From positions 1-48,117 of the forward strand of contig CANKMW010000073.1 of NCBI GenBank assembly GCA_947483555.1: a DNA stretch of 48,117 nt, given 5' to 3'. Of the stretch, positions 1 through 10,005 are shown piece after piece. The first letter of the stretch is position 1, and the number at the start of each line of letters is the position of its first letter. The position numbers and the translations under genes were made by a program. The notes below the pieces were generated by a model. The model did no database searches. It worked only from the letters and a program-made list of their open reading frames with translations, and was not told the origin of the DNA. Source of the DNA: Myxococcales bacterium. GTDB lineage: Bacteria; Myxococcota_A; Polyangia; Haliangiales; Haliangiaceae.

Positions 1-1260
1 GGCACCGAGACCTGCAACAACATCGACGACGACTGCGACACCCGCGTCGACGAGGCCCCGCTGCCGCTGGTCGGCGACATCTGCGCGCCCGGCACCGGCA
101 TCTGTCAGCCCGGCCGCTGGCAGTGCACCAACGGCGCCCTGGTCTGCCCGCCGCCCAGCTCCGGCAACCCCGAGGTCTGCAACGGCTCCGACGACGACTG
201 CGACTCGCTGGTCGACGAGAGCCCGCCCGGCAGCCCGCTGCCCGGTGAGGAGCAACCGTGCGTCGAGCCCGGCTTCGAGGTCTACATGGACATCGGCGAG
301 TGTGCCTTCGGCGACACCGAGTGCGTCAGCGGCGCCCTCGACTGCGTCGGCTACGTCGGCCCCACGCCCGAGATCTGCGACGGCCTCGACAACGACTGCG
401 ACGGCAACGCCGACGACGCCGCCACCTGCCCGCTGGGCACCAACGTCTGCTTCGCCGGCGAATGCACGCTGCCGTGCGCCAACGGCGAGTTCCCGTGCCC
501 GTCGGGCTACGTGTGCCAGGATCTGGCGGGACCGCCGGCCGGTCGCTACTGTGTGCCCGATCCGTGCACCGGTGTCACCTGCGGCGCCAACGAGGTCTGC
601 GACCCGGCCAACGGCCAGTGTCGCGATCTGTGCGCCGGCATCATGTGCCGCGCCGGCGAGCAGTGCCGGCTCGGCTTCTGCCTCGACTGCTTCGACCTGC
701 CGGCCACCTGCGTCGCCGGCGAGCTGTGCATCGCCGACGGCACCAACGTCGGTCAGTGCGTCGACAACCCCTGCGATCCGAACCCGTGCGCGGCTAACGA
801 GACCTGCAACGGCGGGGTGTGCTCCAACGAGTGCTCGGCCGGCTGCCCGGGCGGCGAGGTCTGTGTCAACGGTGCCTGCGAGCCCGACCGCTGCGACAAC
901 GTCAACTGCCCCGCCGGCCAGGTCTGCAACCCCGCCGACGGTGACTGCCAGGGCGACGATTGCCAGGGCGTGTCGTGCTTGCCCGGCGAGGTCTGCGTTC
1001 CCACCACCGGCGACTGCATCGCCGACCCCTGCGCCACCACCATGTGCCCGACCGGCACCGAGTGCACGGTCGATCCCGCCGGCCGCCCGGTGTGCGACGT
1101 GCCCGGCGCCGCCAACACCGATCGAGTCACCGCCGCCGGCGGTGGCTGCGGCGACGCTGGCGGCGGCGGCGCGCCGCCGTGGCTGTCGCTGCTGCTCCTC
1201 CTGCCGCTCATGCGGAGACGGCAACCGGCGCCGGCGCGCGCGATTGGAGACGGCCGATGA
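1..1260 (+). CDS. Cys-rich MopE/EGF-like surface protein with MYXO-CTERM-like tail (5' partial)
   Basis: The reading frame is open from base 1, so the N-terminus lies outside the window; 419 residues are visible. Three Asp/Cys motifs of the MopE type (CxxxDxDCD...D) lie near residues 5-19, 59-73 and 126-140. They are followed by about ten short Cys-rich repeats (CxxGxxC-like, EGF/TIL-like) up to about residue 375. The end shows GGGCGD, a Gly-rich spacer, a hydrophobic stretch (APPWLSLLLLLPL) and an Arg cluster (RRR). This is the layout of a MYXO-CTERM sorting signal, so the protein is probably exported and cell-surface anchored. MopE motifs are known from copper-binding MopE of Methylococcus, so metal or calcium binding is plausible but not shown. 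It overlaps the next gene by 4 nt (ATGA), which suggests co-translation. Confidence 0.8.
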   Translation, partial: GTETCNNIDDDCDTRVDEAPLPLVGDICAPGTGICQPGRWQCTNGALVCPPPSSGNPEVCNGSDDDCDSLVDESPPGSPLPGEEQPCVEPGFEVYMDIGECAFGDTECVSGALDCVGYVGPTPEICDGLDNDCDGNADDAATCPLGTNVCFAGECTLPCANGEFPCPSGYVCQDLAGPPAGRYCVPDPCTGVTCGANEVCDPANGQCRDLCAGIMCRAGEQCRLGFCLDCFDLPATCVAGELCIADGTNVGQCVDNPCDPNPCAANETCNGGVCSNECSAGCPGGEVCVNGACEPDRCDNVNCPAGQVCNPADGDCQGDDCQGVSCLPGEVCVPTTGDCIADPCATTMCPTGTECTVDPAGRPVCDVPGAANTDRVTAAGGGCGDAGGGGAPPWLSLLLLLPLMRRRQPAPARAIGDGR

Positions 1261-4241
1261 CCCGCTCGTTCCTGGTCCTCGTACTCGGCCTCGGCCTCGG
1301 CCTCGGGCTCACCGCCTGCAACGTCAACCCGTACAACCTCGGCGGCAGCGGCGATGGCGGCGGCACCGGCGATGGCGGTGGCGGCGGTGACGGCGGCGGC
1401 GACGGCGACGGCGGCATCGACGCGCCGACCGACGCGCCGACCGACGCCGGATGCCTGCCGTCGCCGGAGGTGTGCAACAACCTCGACGACGACTGCGACA
1501 CGGTGGTCGACGACGGCTTCAACCTCACCGCCGATCCGAACAACTGCGGGAGCTGCGGCATGCGTTGCCAGTACCCCAACGCCTTCGGCGTGTGCGCCAA
1601 CAGCAGCTGCTCGCCAGGCGGCTGCCAGCCGGGCTGGAACGACACCGTGCCGGGCACGCCCGGCTGCGAGTACTTCTGCATCCCGACCGGCGGCGGCATC
1701 GAGGTCTGCGACAACCGCGACAACGATTGCGACACCCGAATGGACGAGGGCTTCAACACGACCACGGACGTCAACAACTGCGGCAGCTGCGGCAACGTCT
1801 GCAACCTCCTGCACGCCAGCGAGCAGTGCGTCGCCAGCATGTGCGAGGTGCTGGCCTGCGATGCTGGCTTCGTCGACGTCAACCCGCTGGTGCCCGGCTG
1901 CGAGTACCAGTGCACGCCGACCGGCGGCGGCGTCGAGACCTGCGACGGCGTCGACAACGACTGCGACGGCGCCGTCGACGACGGCAACCCCGGCGGTGGC
2001 ACCGCGTGTGGCACCAACACCGGCGAGTGCACCGCCGGCACGTTCCAGTGCTCGAACGGAGTCCTGTTCTGCGTCGGCGCCATCGGCGGCACGCCGGAGA
2101 CCTGTGACAACCAGGACGACGACTGCGACAACGTCATCGACGACGGCTTCGACAAGCTGAACGACCCCCAGTACTGCGGCGGCTGCTCGCCGTGCAACCT
2201 GCCGTTCGCGATCGAGGGCTGCGCGCTGGGCATGTGCACGGTGGCCAGCTGCGACTTCGGCCACTACAACCTCAACGGCCTGCCCGCCGACGGCTGCGAG
2301 TACCAGTGCATCCCGACCGGCGCCGAGACCTGCGACCTGTCCGACAACAACTGCAACGGTCAGATCGACGAGGGCATCAACACCACCACCGACCCCAACA
2401 ACTGCGGCGGTTGCGGCCTCACGTGCAGCTTCGCCAACGCCACCGCGCTGTGCGCCGGCACCTGCCAGCTCGGGCCCTGCAACCCCAACTTCTACAACAT
2501 CAACGGTCTGCCTGGTGACGGCTGCGAGTACGGCTGCCTGCTCTCCAACGGCGGCGTCGAGGCCTGCGACGCGTTCGACAACGACTGCGACGGCATCGTC
2601 AACGACGGCAACCCGGGCGCCGGCGTCACCTGTGGCACCAACACCGGCGAGTGTTCGACCGGCACCACCACCTGCGTCGGCGGCGCGATCGACTGTCCCA
2701 ACGACGTCGGTCCGGTCGCCGAGAGCTGCAACAACCTCGACGACGACTGCGTCGGCGGCATCGACAACGGCTTCAACAAGCTCACCGACGTCCGCTACTG
2801 CAACAACTGCGCAGGCTGTAGCCTCGCCCACGCCATCGCCGGTTGTTCGGGCGGCGCCTGCACCGTGGCCGCGTGTCTGGCCGGCTGGGTGAACCTCAAC
2901 GGCCTGCCGGGCGACGGCTGCGAGTACAGCTGCACCGCCTCGGGCACCGAGGTCTGCGACGGCTCCGACAACGACTGCGACGGCCTGGTCGACGCCGCCG
3001 ATCCCAGCATCCTGGTACCCGGCAACTTCTGCGATCCCCAGGGCGAGTGCGCCGGCACCACCCCGACCTGCGCCGGCATGTCGGGCTGGGACTGCGTCTA
3101 CACCGATCCCGACGTCGAGCTGCAAGGCAACGGCGATCCGGTCCTCGAGGAGACCCGCTGCGACGGCAAGGACAACGACTGCGACGGCGGCCAGGACGAG
3201 GTCTTCACGCTCAAGGGCACCGCGTGCGCCGAGGACGGCACCTTCGCCACCACGCGCAAGCTCGGCATCTGCCGCGGCACCGGCTTGCTGGTCTGCAACG
3301 GGGCCCAGACCGGCCTGGCCTGCAACGTCACCACCGCCGGCGCGGCCGCGATCAGCGAGACCTGCAACAACCGCGACGACGACTGCGACGGCCACCTCGA
3401 CGAGCCCTACGACAACACGGTCCTGGTCACCACCTACAACGGCGTCCGCGACACCACCGTCGGTCCGTTGACCATCAACGGCTCGAGCGTGGTGATGTAC
3501 CGCTACGAGGCCACGCGACCCGACGCGACCGCCGCGACCGCCGGGTTCGTCGAGAGCCGCGCCTGCTCGACGGTGACACCGACGCCGCGCCTGCCGTGGG
3601 CCGGCGGCGACCTCAACGAGGTCCGCACCGCCTGCCAGCGCGCCGGCATGCGGCTGTGCCGCGTGACGCGCAACGTGAGTGGCCAGGTCACGTTCGACGA
3701 GTGGGGCCGCTTCTGCGAGAGCAGCGGCAACCTGACCTATCCCTACGGCAATCCGTACAGCCTCACCAACTGCAACGGCAGCGACTACGATCCGGTGGCC
3801 GGCGGCGTCAACGAAGACGTCGCCATCGCCACCGGTTCGCTCGCCACCTGCCAGTCGGTCGACCTGTCCCGCGACCAGTCGGGCAACCTCAAGGAGTGGG
3901 TCGAGGACCCACGCACCGTCTCCGGCCAGACCGTCCACACCCTGCGTGGCGGCTCGTACGACAACCACTCGGCCGGCCTGACGTGCGACTTCGACCTGTC
4001 CGTGGTGCCGACCAACTACACGTTCGCCAACACCGGCTTCCGCTGCTGCGGCCTGTCGTGCACGGCGGGTCAGAGCGAGTGCAGCGGCGCCTGCGTCGAC
4101 TGGGCGACCAGCAACACCAACTGCGGCGGTTGCGGCCAGGTTTGTGGTGGCGGCACCGCGTGCTCCAACGGCTACTGCTGTCCGACCGGCACCCGCGCCT
4201 GTGGCGACGTCTGCATCGCCAACGCCTCGCCGTGCCCGTAG
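1257..4241 (+). CDS. Large lipoprotein: ten MopE motifs plus C-terminal SUMF1/FGE-like domain
   Basis: This 994-residue protein starts at the ATG overlapping the previous stop. The N-terminus is a lipoprotein signal peptide with a Leu-Gly repeat core and lipobox LTAC, followed by a Gly/Asp linker (about residues 28-65). Ten MopE motifs (for example CNNLDDDCDTVVDDG) alternate with CGxCG-type Cys clusters to about residue 720. Residues about 745-905 resemble the SUMF1/formylglycine-generating-enzyme fold (YRYEATRP, LRGGSYDN, GFRCC). The second half of the FGE catalytic Cys pair after RGGSY is not evident, so an enzymatic role is doubtful. A Cys-rich tail follows. It is probably an outer-membrane or surface metal-binding or adhesive protein made with the upstream MYXO-CTERM protein. 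Confidence 0.82.
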   Translation: MTRSFLVLVLGLGLGLGLTACNVNPYNLGGSGDGGGTGDGGGGGDGGGDGDGGIDAPTDAPTDAGCLPSPEVCNNLDDDCDTVVDDGFNLTADPNNCGSCGMRCQYPNAFGVCANSSCSPGGCQPGWNDTVPGTPGCEYFCIPTGGGIEVCDNRDNDCDTRMDEGFNTTTDVNNCGSCGNVCNLLHASEQCVASMCEVLACDAGFVDVNPLVPGCEYQCTPTGGGVETCDGVDNDCDGAVDDGNPGGGTACGTNTGECTAGTFQCSNGVLFCVGAIGGTPETCDNQDDDCDNVIDDGFDKLNDPQYCGGCSPCNLPFAIEGCALGMCTVASCDFGHYNLNGLPADGCEYQCIPTGAETCDLSDNNCNGQIDEGINTTTDPNNCGGCGLTCSFANATALCAGTCQLGPCNPNFYNINGLPGDGCEYGCLLSNGGVEACDAFDNDCDGIVNDGNPGAGVTCGTNTGECSTGTTTCVGGAIDCPNDVGPVAESCNNLDDDCVGGIDNGFNKLTDVRYCNNCAGCSLAHAIAGCSGGACTVAACLAGWVNLNGLPGDGCEYSCTASGTEVCDGSDNDCDGLVDAADPSILVPGNFCDPQGECAGTTPTCAGMSGWDCVYTDPDVELQGNGDPVLEETRCDGKDNDCDGGQDEVFTLKGTACAEDGTFATTRKLGICRGTGLLVCNGAQTGLACNVTTAGAAAISETCNNRDDDCDGHLDEPYDNTVLVTTYNGVRDTTVGPLTINGSSVVMYRYEATRPDATAATAGFVESRACSTVTPTPRLPWAGGDLNEVRTACQRAGMRLCRVTRNVSGQVTFDEWGRFCESSGNLTYPYGNPYSLTNCNGSDYDPVAGGVNEDVAIATGSLATCQSVDLSRDQSGNLKEWVEDPRTVSGQTVHTLRGGSYDNHSAGLTCDFDLSVVPTNYTFANTGFRCCGLSCTAGQSECSGACVDWATSNTNCGGCGQVCGGGTACSNGYCCPTGTRACGDVCIANASPCP
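1284..1307 (+). repeat. Hexamer CTCGGC x4 coding the signal-peptide core
   Basis: Four tandem CTCGGC-type hexamers encode the Leu-Gly repeat of the lipoprotein signal peptide. The complement is CCGAGG, the same CCGNNN hexamer family found at 39131-39169 and 47898-48117. Confidence 0.8.
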
Positions 4242-4424
4242 CCGGCTCGCGCTTCGATTGGTCGAGCCATCGAGCTTTGGGGCGCGTAACCGGCTTCGCA
4301 CGTGGTGCGCGATTACGCAGCGCGAGCCCCAGATCGGCCGCTCCGGACCACGGTCGGGGCTCACCGCCCAAGCAGTTCCGGACGGTTACTGGATGGCACA
4401 GCGAATGCTCGTCAAGTTGTCCAC

Positions 4425-4640
4425 ATGCGCGGTATCGCCACGAGTCAGGGAAGCAGCGAGAGGCAGAAGGCCGTCAAGATCCTCGCGCGTTCGTTGTATC
4501 GGCAACTCACCTCCGAGGGCTACGACGACAAGCAGATCGTCGCGCTCGCCACGGAGCTGATCAGCGAGGTGACGAAGGGGATGGCCAGTGATCAGGTCGC
4601 GCGCGAGACCACGCCGCCACCGGTCGCGGTCGTGCGCTAG
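4425..4640 (+). CDS. Small conserved-looking alpha-helical protein
   Basis: A 71-residue frame starts at ATG 4425. I chose this start because upstream codons look non-coding (Arg/Pro/Ser rich) while residues from MRGIATSQ onward look like real protein. The central part (about residues 12-50) has a regular amphipathic pattern with KAVKILARSLYR and QIVALATELISEV, suggesting two or three helices. The tail is polar and Thr/Pro-rich. I do not recognise a named family; small proteins of this kind occur in myxobacteria. It lies upstream of gap and is followed by a strong intrinsic terminator, so it is probably transcribed separately from the glycolytic genes. Confidence 0.55.
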   Translation: MRGIATSQGSSERQKAVKILARSLYRQLTSEGYDDKQIVALATELISEVTKGMASDQVARETTPPPVAVVR

Positions 4641-4699
4641 CGACGGTCGCTCGATCCAGCGTTCATCGTGCGCACGGGCCAGCAGTCCGAGCCGAAACC

Positions 4700-4733
4700 A
4701 ACGACCCGGGCCTCCCCGGGTCGTTGCCGTTTT
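4700..4733 (+). terminator. Intrinsic terminator between small ORF and gap
   Basis: A perfect 11-bp stem (AACGACCCGGG / CCCGGGTCGTT) with a CCTC loop is followed by GCCGTTTT. It separates the 4425-4640 gene from gap. Confidence 0.75.
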
Positions 4734-4752
4734 CGGAGTGATGCACTACGTT
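4724..4752 (+). promoter_or_regulatory. Candidate sigma70-type promoter for gap
   Basis: TTGCCG (4724-4729), a 17-nt spacer and TACGTT (4747-4752) resemble -35/-10 boxes. They would give a 5' leader of about 25 nt ahead of gap. The -35 box overlaps the tail of the terminator. This is assigned by eye only. Confidence 0.35.
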
Positions 4753-4783
4753 GCGCCCGCTCACTTCCCACGGAGAACACGAC

Positions 4784-5788
<1,005 letters not shown>

Positions 5789-5795
5789 GCGCGCC

Positions 5796-7004
5796 ATGGC
5801 ACTCCCCCACGGCATCGTCCACGTCGAGGAGCTCCCGGTCGAGGGCAAGCGGGTCTTCGTCCGCGTCGATCTCAACGTGCCGCTGACCGGGTCTGCGAAG
5901 GACCGCCAGATCGGCGACGACTCGCGCATCGTCGCGGTGTTGCCGACCATCCGCCACCTGGTCGAGCGCGGCGCCCGCATCGTGCTCGGCTCACATCTCG
6001 GCCGCCCCGATGGCCAGGTCAAGCCCGAGCTGTCGCTGGAGCCGGTGGCGGCGCGGCTCGCCGAGCTGCTCGGCAGCGAGGTCATCCTCGCCGACGAGCC
6101 GGCCGGCGACGGCGCCCGCAAGGTGGTGGGCGACCTGCGCGATGGACAGATCGCCCTGCTGGAGAACCTGCGCTTCCACCCCGGCGAGGAGGCCAACGAC
6201 ACCGACTTCGCCCGCCAGCTGGCGTCATACTGCGACACCTACGTCAACGACGCGTTCGGCACCGCACACCGCGCCCATGCGTCGACGGCCGGCATGGTCC
6301 GCCACGTCGGCCACAAGGGCGCCGGCTTCGTCATGGCCAAGGAGATCGACGTCCTGTCGCGTCTGCTCGGCGACGTCGATCGGCCGTACCTGGCGGTGGT
6401 TGGCGGCGCCAAGGTCTCGGACAAGATCGAGGTCCTCGACGCGCTGCTCGATCGCGTCAACGCCATCGCCATCGGCGGCGCGATGGCCAACACCTTCCTG
6501 ACCGCGCAGGGCAAGCAGCTCGGCAAGAGCCGGGTCGAGACCGACAAGCTGGCGATGGCGCGCAATTTCCTGCGCAAGGCGAGCGAGAAGAACGTCGCCG
6601 TCCATCTGCCCACCGACGTCGTGATCGCCAGTGGCCTCGACGCCGAGGACGCGCGCGCGGTCTCGATCGACGCCGTGCCGGCCGATCAGATGGCGCTCGA
6701 CATCGGACCGGTGACGATCGAGACCTACCGGACGACGGTGACCCGGGCCCGGACCGTGTTCTGGAACGGCCCGATGGGCGTGTTCGAGAAGCCGCGCTTC
6801 GCGGCCGGCACGATTGCGGTGGCGTGCGCCATGGCCGACAATCGCCTGGCGCTGACCGTGGTCGGCGGCGGCGACAGCGCGGCGGCCGTGGTGCAGGCCG
6901 GCGTCGCCGACCGGGTCACCCACGTCTCGACCGGCGGCGGGGCGTCACTGGAGTTCATCCAGGGCCTCGAGTTGCCCGGTATCGCCGCGCTCGCGAGCCG
7001 CTGA
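5796..7004 (+). CDS. pgk: Phosphoglycerate kinase
   Basis: This 402-residue protein matches the usual PGK length. It transfers the acyl phosphate of 1,3-bisphosphoglycerate to ADP. Visible signatures are RVDLNVPL near the N-terminus, GSHLGRPDG (substrate Arg/His region), FGTAHRAHAS, VVGGAKVSDKI, and the C-terminal nucleotide-loop motifs VGGGDSAAAV and STGGGASLEF. It starts 7 nt after the gap stop, so the two are almost certainly co-transcribed. Nothing is missing or unusual in the protein. What follows it is unusual: a signalling protein sits between pgk and tpiA, where these genes are usually adjacent. Confidence 0.98.
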   Translation: MALPHGIVHVEELPVEGKRVFVRVDLNVPLTGSAKDRQIGDDSRIVAVLPTIRHLVERGARIVLGSHLGRPDGQVKPELSLEPVAARLAELLGSEVILADEPAGDGARKVVGDLRDGQIALLENLRFHPGEEANDTDFARQLASYCDTYVNDAFGTAHRAHASTAGMVRHVGHKGAGFVMAKEIDVLSRLLGDVDRPYLAVVGGAKVSDKIEVLDALLDRVNAIAIGGAMANTFLTAQGKQLGKSRVETDKLAMARNFLRKASEKNVAVHLPTDVVIASGLDAEDARAVSIDAVPADQMALDIGPVTIETYRTTVTRARTVFWNGPMGVFEKPRFAAGTIAVACAMADNRLALTVVGGGDSAAAVVQAGVADRVTHVSTGGGASLEFIQGLELPGIAALASR

Positions 7005-7105
7005 CCGCCCGCCGACGGGCCCGCCGTGGTGGCCGGGCGCGGGCCCGTGCCCGTCTGATCTCTTGTACACTTGCCACAGTGTCTGGTCAGCAGGTGCCTG
7101 GGCAG

Positions 7106-9985
7106 ATGACGGGGCAGCGGCTGGTGATCCTCGATCCGGCGGGCCGCACCGCGAGTGATCTGTGCGCGATCGCTTCCCGCGCCGGCATCGCGCCCGTGGT
7201 TACCGGCGACGCGGCGTCGATCGACGTCCCGAAGGCCTACGCGGTGCTGGTCCCGGCGAGCTCTGCCGAAGCCGTCGCCAGCTTGCCGTCGAGTGTGCCA
7301 CGCTGGCTGTATGGCGACGTCGAGAACTCGGCGCGGCTGGCATCAGCGGCGATCGCCTGCACCGCCGCCGGCGTGATCCTGCTGCCCACGCGTCCCGAGG
7401 TGCTGCAGCTGCTGATCTCGCCGCCGCCGCCGCGCCTGCCCGAGGTCGACCTGGCGCGAGCGCGCAGCCTGATCGCCGCCTCGGTGCTCGACGGCAATGG
7501 CGAACCGACCGCGGAAGGCCTGGGCGCGATCGCCAAGGCCTTCGCCGCCGACGACTGCCTGCTGTGGTGGCGCGAAGGTGAGACCATGGTGCCGTGCGGG
7601 ACCCGGCCGGTCGCCGACGCCGATCAAGCGACGCTGGGCGCCGCCGCCCGCATCGCCGCCGCCACCGGGCTGACCGTGCTGGCGTCGACCGCGCGGCGAC
7701 CGCTCGCCGTCGCGGCCGCACCGCTGGCCACCGGGCCGCAGGCGGTCGGCGGGCTCATCGCCGTGGTCGCCGACCGCGCCCGTCGCTTCGTCCCCGGCGA
7801 GCTCGCCGACCTGCGAGCGCTGGCGGCCCGGCTGCCTCGCGAGCTGACCTTCCGGGCCATCCACCGCCGCCTGGTCGCGGAGCACGAACGGCTGGCCGCT
7901 GGCGCGCAGACCGATCCGCTGACCGGCACGCTGTCGCGCAGCGCGTTCGAGCAGGAAGTGGCGAACGCGATCGCCGCCGCCTCGCGGCGCGCCGAGACGC
8001 TGGCGCTGGTGCTGTTCGACGTGGTCGGGCTGCGCCGGGTCAACCTCGAGCACGGTCACAAGGCGGGTGACGCGGTGCTGGCCGGGATCGCCGCCCGCGT
8101 CCGCGCTCACGTGCGCGGCAACGACCGGGTCGGGCGCTTCGGCGGCGACGAGCTGGCGGTGCTGTTCGTCGGCACCGACACCGGCCGCGCCCAGCTGGCG
8201 GCGCGCAAGCTGGCCCTGCACATCGCCGCGACCCCGATCCCGACCGCCGAGGGCGAGGTCACGGTGCAGGTCCGCGGCGCCGTGACCGCGGTCGCCGAGG
8301 GCGAGCGCTCGGGTGAAGCCAGCTTCGCGCGACTGCGGCACGCGGTGCGAAGCGCCAAGCCGAGCGCGATCGTGGTCGCCGGCAACACCCGTGGCGTCGA
8401 CCACGACGAGGCCTTCGATGCCGCCGCCGCCGGCGTCACCACCGGCACCACGCTGGGTGGCACCTACCGCATCCTGCACGAGCTGTCGCGGGGCGCGATG
8501 GGCGTGGTCTACCGCGGTGAGGATCTGGGCCTGGCGCGGCCGGTCGCGATCAAGGTGCTGCGCTCCGATCTGGCCAGCGACGCCCAGCTGGTGGTGAAGT
8601 TCCGCGCCGAGGCCGCCATGCTGGCCTCGCTGCACCACACCAACCTGGTGCAGGTGTACTCGCTCGGCGAGCACCAGGGCGACGTCTACTTCGTGATGGA
8701 GCTGGTCGAAGGTCAGGCCCTCGCCGAGGTGCTCGAGACCCAGCACACCGCCGGCCAGTGGCTGCCGTTCGACGCCGTGGCCCAGATCGCGCTCGAGATC
8801 GGCGACGCGCTCGACGCCATGCACCAGATCGGTCTCATCCATCGCGACGTCAAGCCGGCCAACGTGTTGCTCGACCGCGAACGCGACCGCGCGGTGCTGG
8901 TCGACGTCGGCGTGGCCAAGCGACGCGGCGACTCGGTCGACGGCGCCGGTACCCCGGGCTACGCCGCGCCCGAGTCGTTCCTCGAAGGTAGCTCCGAGTC
9001 GCCGGAGACCGATGTCTACGGCCTGGCCGCCACCATGTTCTGCGCGTTGACCGGGCGGCCGCCGTTCGGCTCCGGACAGCTCATGCAGGTGATCACGCGC
9101 CAGCTCCACGATCCGCTGACGCTGCCGTCACGGTTGCGGCCCGGCCTGACCAGCGCCGTCGACGAGGTCATGGCCAAGGGGCTCGACCCCGACCAGAAGC
9201 GGCGCTTCGCGTCGTCGACCGCGTTCGCGATGGCGCTGGCGCGCGCACTCGAGCGTGCGCCCCGCGTGCCCGTCGGCGACGTCACGACCGAGATCCCGAT
9301 CGAGGTCCCGCCCGCCGCCGTGCTCAAGCAGACCGAGGTTCTCACCGCCGGGGTGCGACCACCGATGTCGGCGGGAACCGTGAACCCGGACATGGTCCGG
9401 GCCGCCCATTTTCGCGTCGCCGGTCGCGTGATCGCGCACCTGGCCGGCGACGCCGCGGTGCGCTCGCTGTCGGAGTCCGACCCCGCGCTGGCGGCCGCGC
9501 TGGCGCCCGGGGCGTCGCCGCTGGGCTGGCTGCCGCTGTCGCTCCTGTGCACGCTCGTCGAGCGCGCCGCCGAGCACGTGCGCGGCGGCAGCGGCGACGC
9601 CGCCGAGCAGCTCATCCGCGCGGTCGGTCGCAGCACCGTGTCGGCCACCTTCGCGCGCTTCTTCGGCGCCGATCCCACCACGCTCGGCGTGGTGTCGATG
9701 CTCGCGGTGTTGCCCTCGATGTGGGGCCGCTACCATGGCTGGTGCAAGGCGCGGGTCTTGAAGCGAGGCACCGGCGCCGCCGACGTGATCGTGGTCGGCG
9801 CCGGCCCGGCGCTGGCCGTGCACCTGATCGCCGCCGAGCTGGCCAAGGCGTGCGAGCTGGCCGGCGCCACCGGCGTCGAGGTGATTGCGCAGAGCGACGG
9901 CCACGAGCACCGCTTCGCGGTGTCGTGGAACCCGGTGCCCGAGACGCTGTACCCCGGCATCGGGGACGGCAAGGTCCCCTCGTGA
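7106..9985 (+). CDS. GGDEF-Ser/Thr protein kinase chimera inside the glycolytic operon
   Basis: This 959-residue protein has several domains. Residues 1-110 are a receiver-like alpha/beta segment without a clear phospho-acceptor. About 125-245 is GAF-like. About 265-430 is a GGDEF domain with the motif GGDEL (about 345) preceded by RGND, an I-site RxxD at the right spacing. About 450-712 is a Hanks-type kinase with LSRGAMGVVY, VAIKVL and HRDVKPAN (about 578); the DFG triad reads DVG. About 762-959 is a C-terminal domain resembling the myxobacterial DUF2378/TIGR02265 family (tentative). ATG 7106 is one start; GTG 7079 is an in-frame alternative. It is 74-101 nt after pgk and 20 nt before tpiA, so it is probably co-expressed. 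A link between glycolytic flux and c-di-GMP or phosphorylation is inference only. Confidence 0.88.
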   Translation: MTGQRLVILDPAGRTASDLCAIASRAGIAPVVTGDAASIDVPKAYAVLVPASSAEAVASLPSSVPRWLYGDVENSARLASAAIACTAAGVILLPTRPEVLQLLISPPPPRLPEVDLARARSLIAASVLDGNGEPTAEGLGAIAKAFAADDCLLWWREGETMVPCGTRPVADADQATLGAAARIAAATGLTVLASTARRPLAVAAAPLATGPQAVGGLIAVVADRARRFVPGELADLRALAARLPRELTFRAIHRRLVAEHERLAAGAQTDPLTGTLSRSAFEQEVANAIAAASRRAETLALVLFDVVGLRRVNLEHGHKAGDAVLAGIAARVRAHVRGNDRVGRFGGDELAVLFVGTDTGRAQLAARKLALHIAATPIPTAEGEVTVQVRGAVTAVAEGERSGEASFARLRHAVRSAKPSAIVVAGNTRGVDHDEAFDAAAAGVTTGTTLGGTYRILHELSRGAMGVVYRGEDLGLARPVAIKVLRSDLASDAQLVVKFRAEAAMLASLHHTNLVQVYSLGEHQGDVYFVMELVEGQALAEVLETQHTAGQWLPFDAVAQIALEIGDALDAMHQIGLIHRDVKPANVLLDRERDRAVLVDVGVAKRRGDSVDGAGTPGYAAPESFLEGSSESPETDVYGLAATMFCALTGRPPFGSGQLMQVITRQLHDPLTLPSRLRPGLTSAVDEVMAKGLDPDQKRRFASSTAFAMALARALERAPRVPVGDVTTEIPIEVPPAAVLKQTEVLTAGVRPPMSAGTVNPDMVRAAHFRVAGRVIAHLAGDAAVRSLSESDPALAAALAPGASPLGWLPLSLLCTLVERAAEHVRGGSGDAAEQLIRAVGRSTVSATFARFFGADPTTLGVVSMLAVLPSMWGRYHGWCKARVLKRGTGAADVIVVGAGPALAVHLIAAELAKACELAGATGVEVIAQSDGHEHRFAVSWNPVPETLYPGIGDGKVPS

Positions 9986-10005
9986 TGTGATGTAGAGTGC
10001 CGGCC

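Noticed and set aside
753..4364. A 1203-residue minus-strand open frame opposite the MopE genes.
   Set aside because: Composition is Val/Ala/Asp-repetitive and mirrors the plus-strand MopE repeats. The plus-strand frame has a signal peptide, Cys motifs and a SUMF1 domain.
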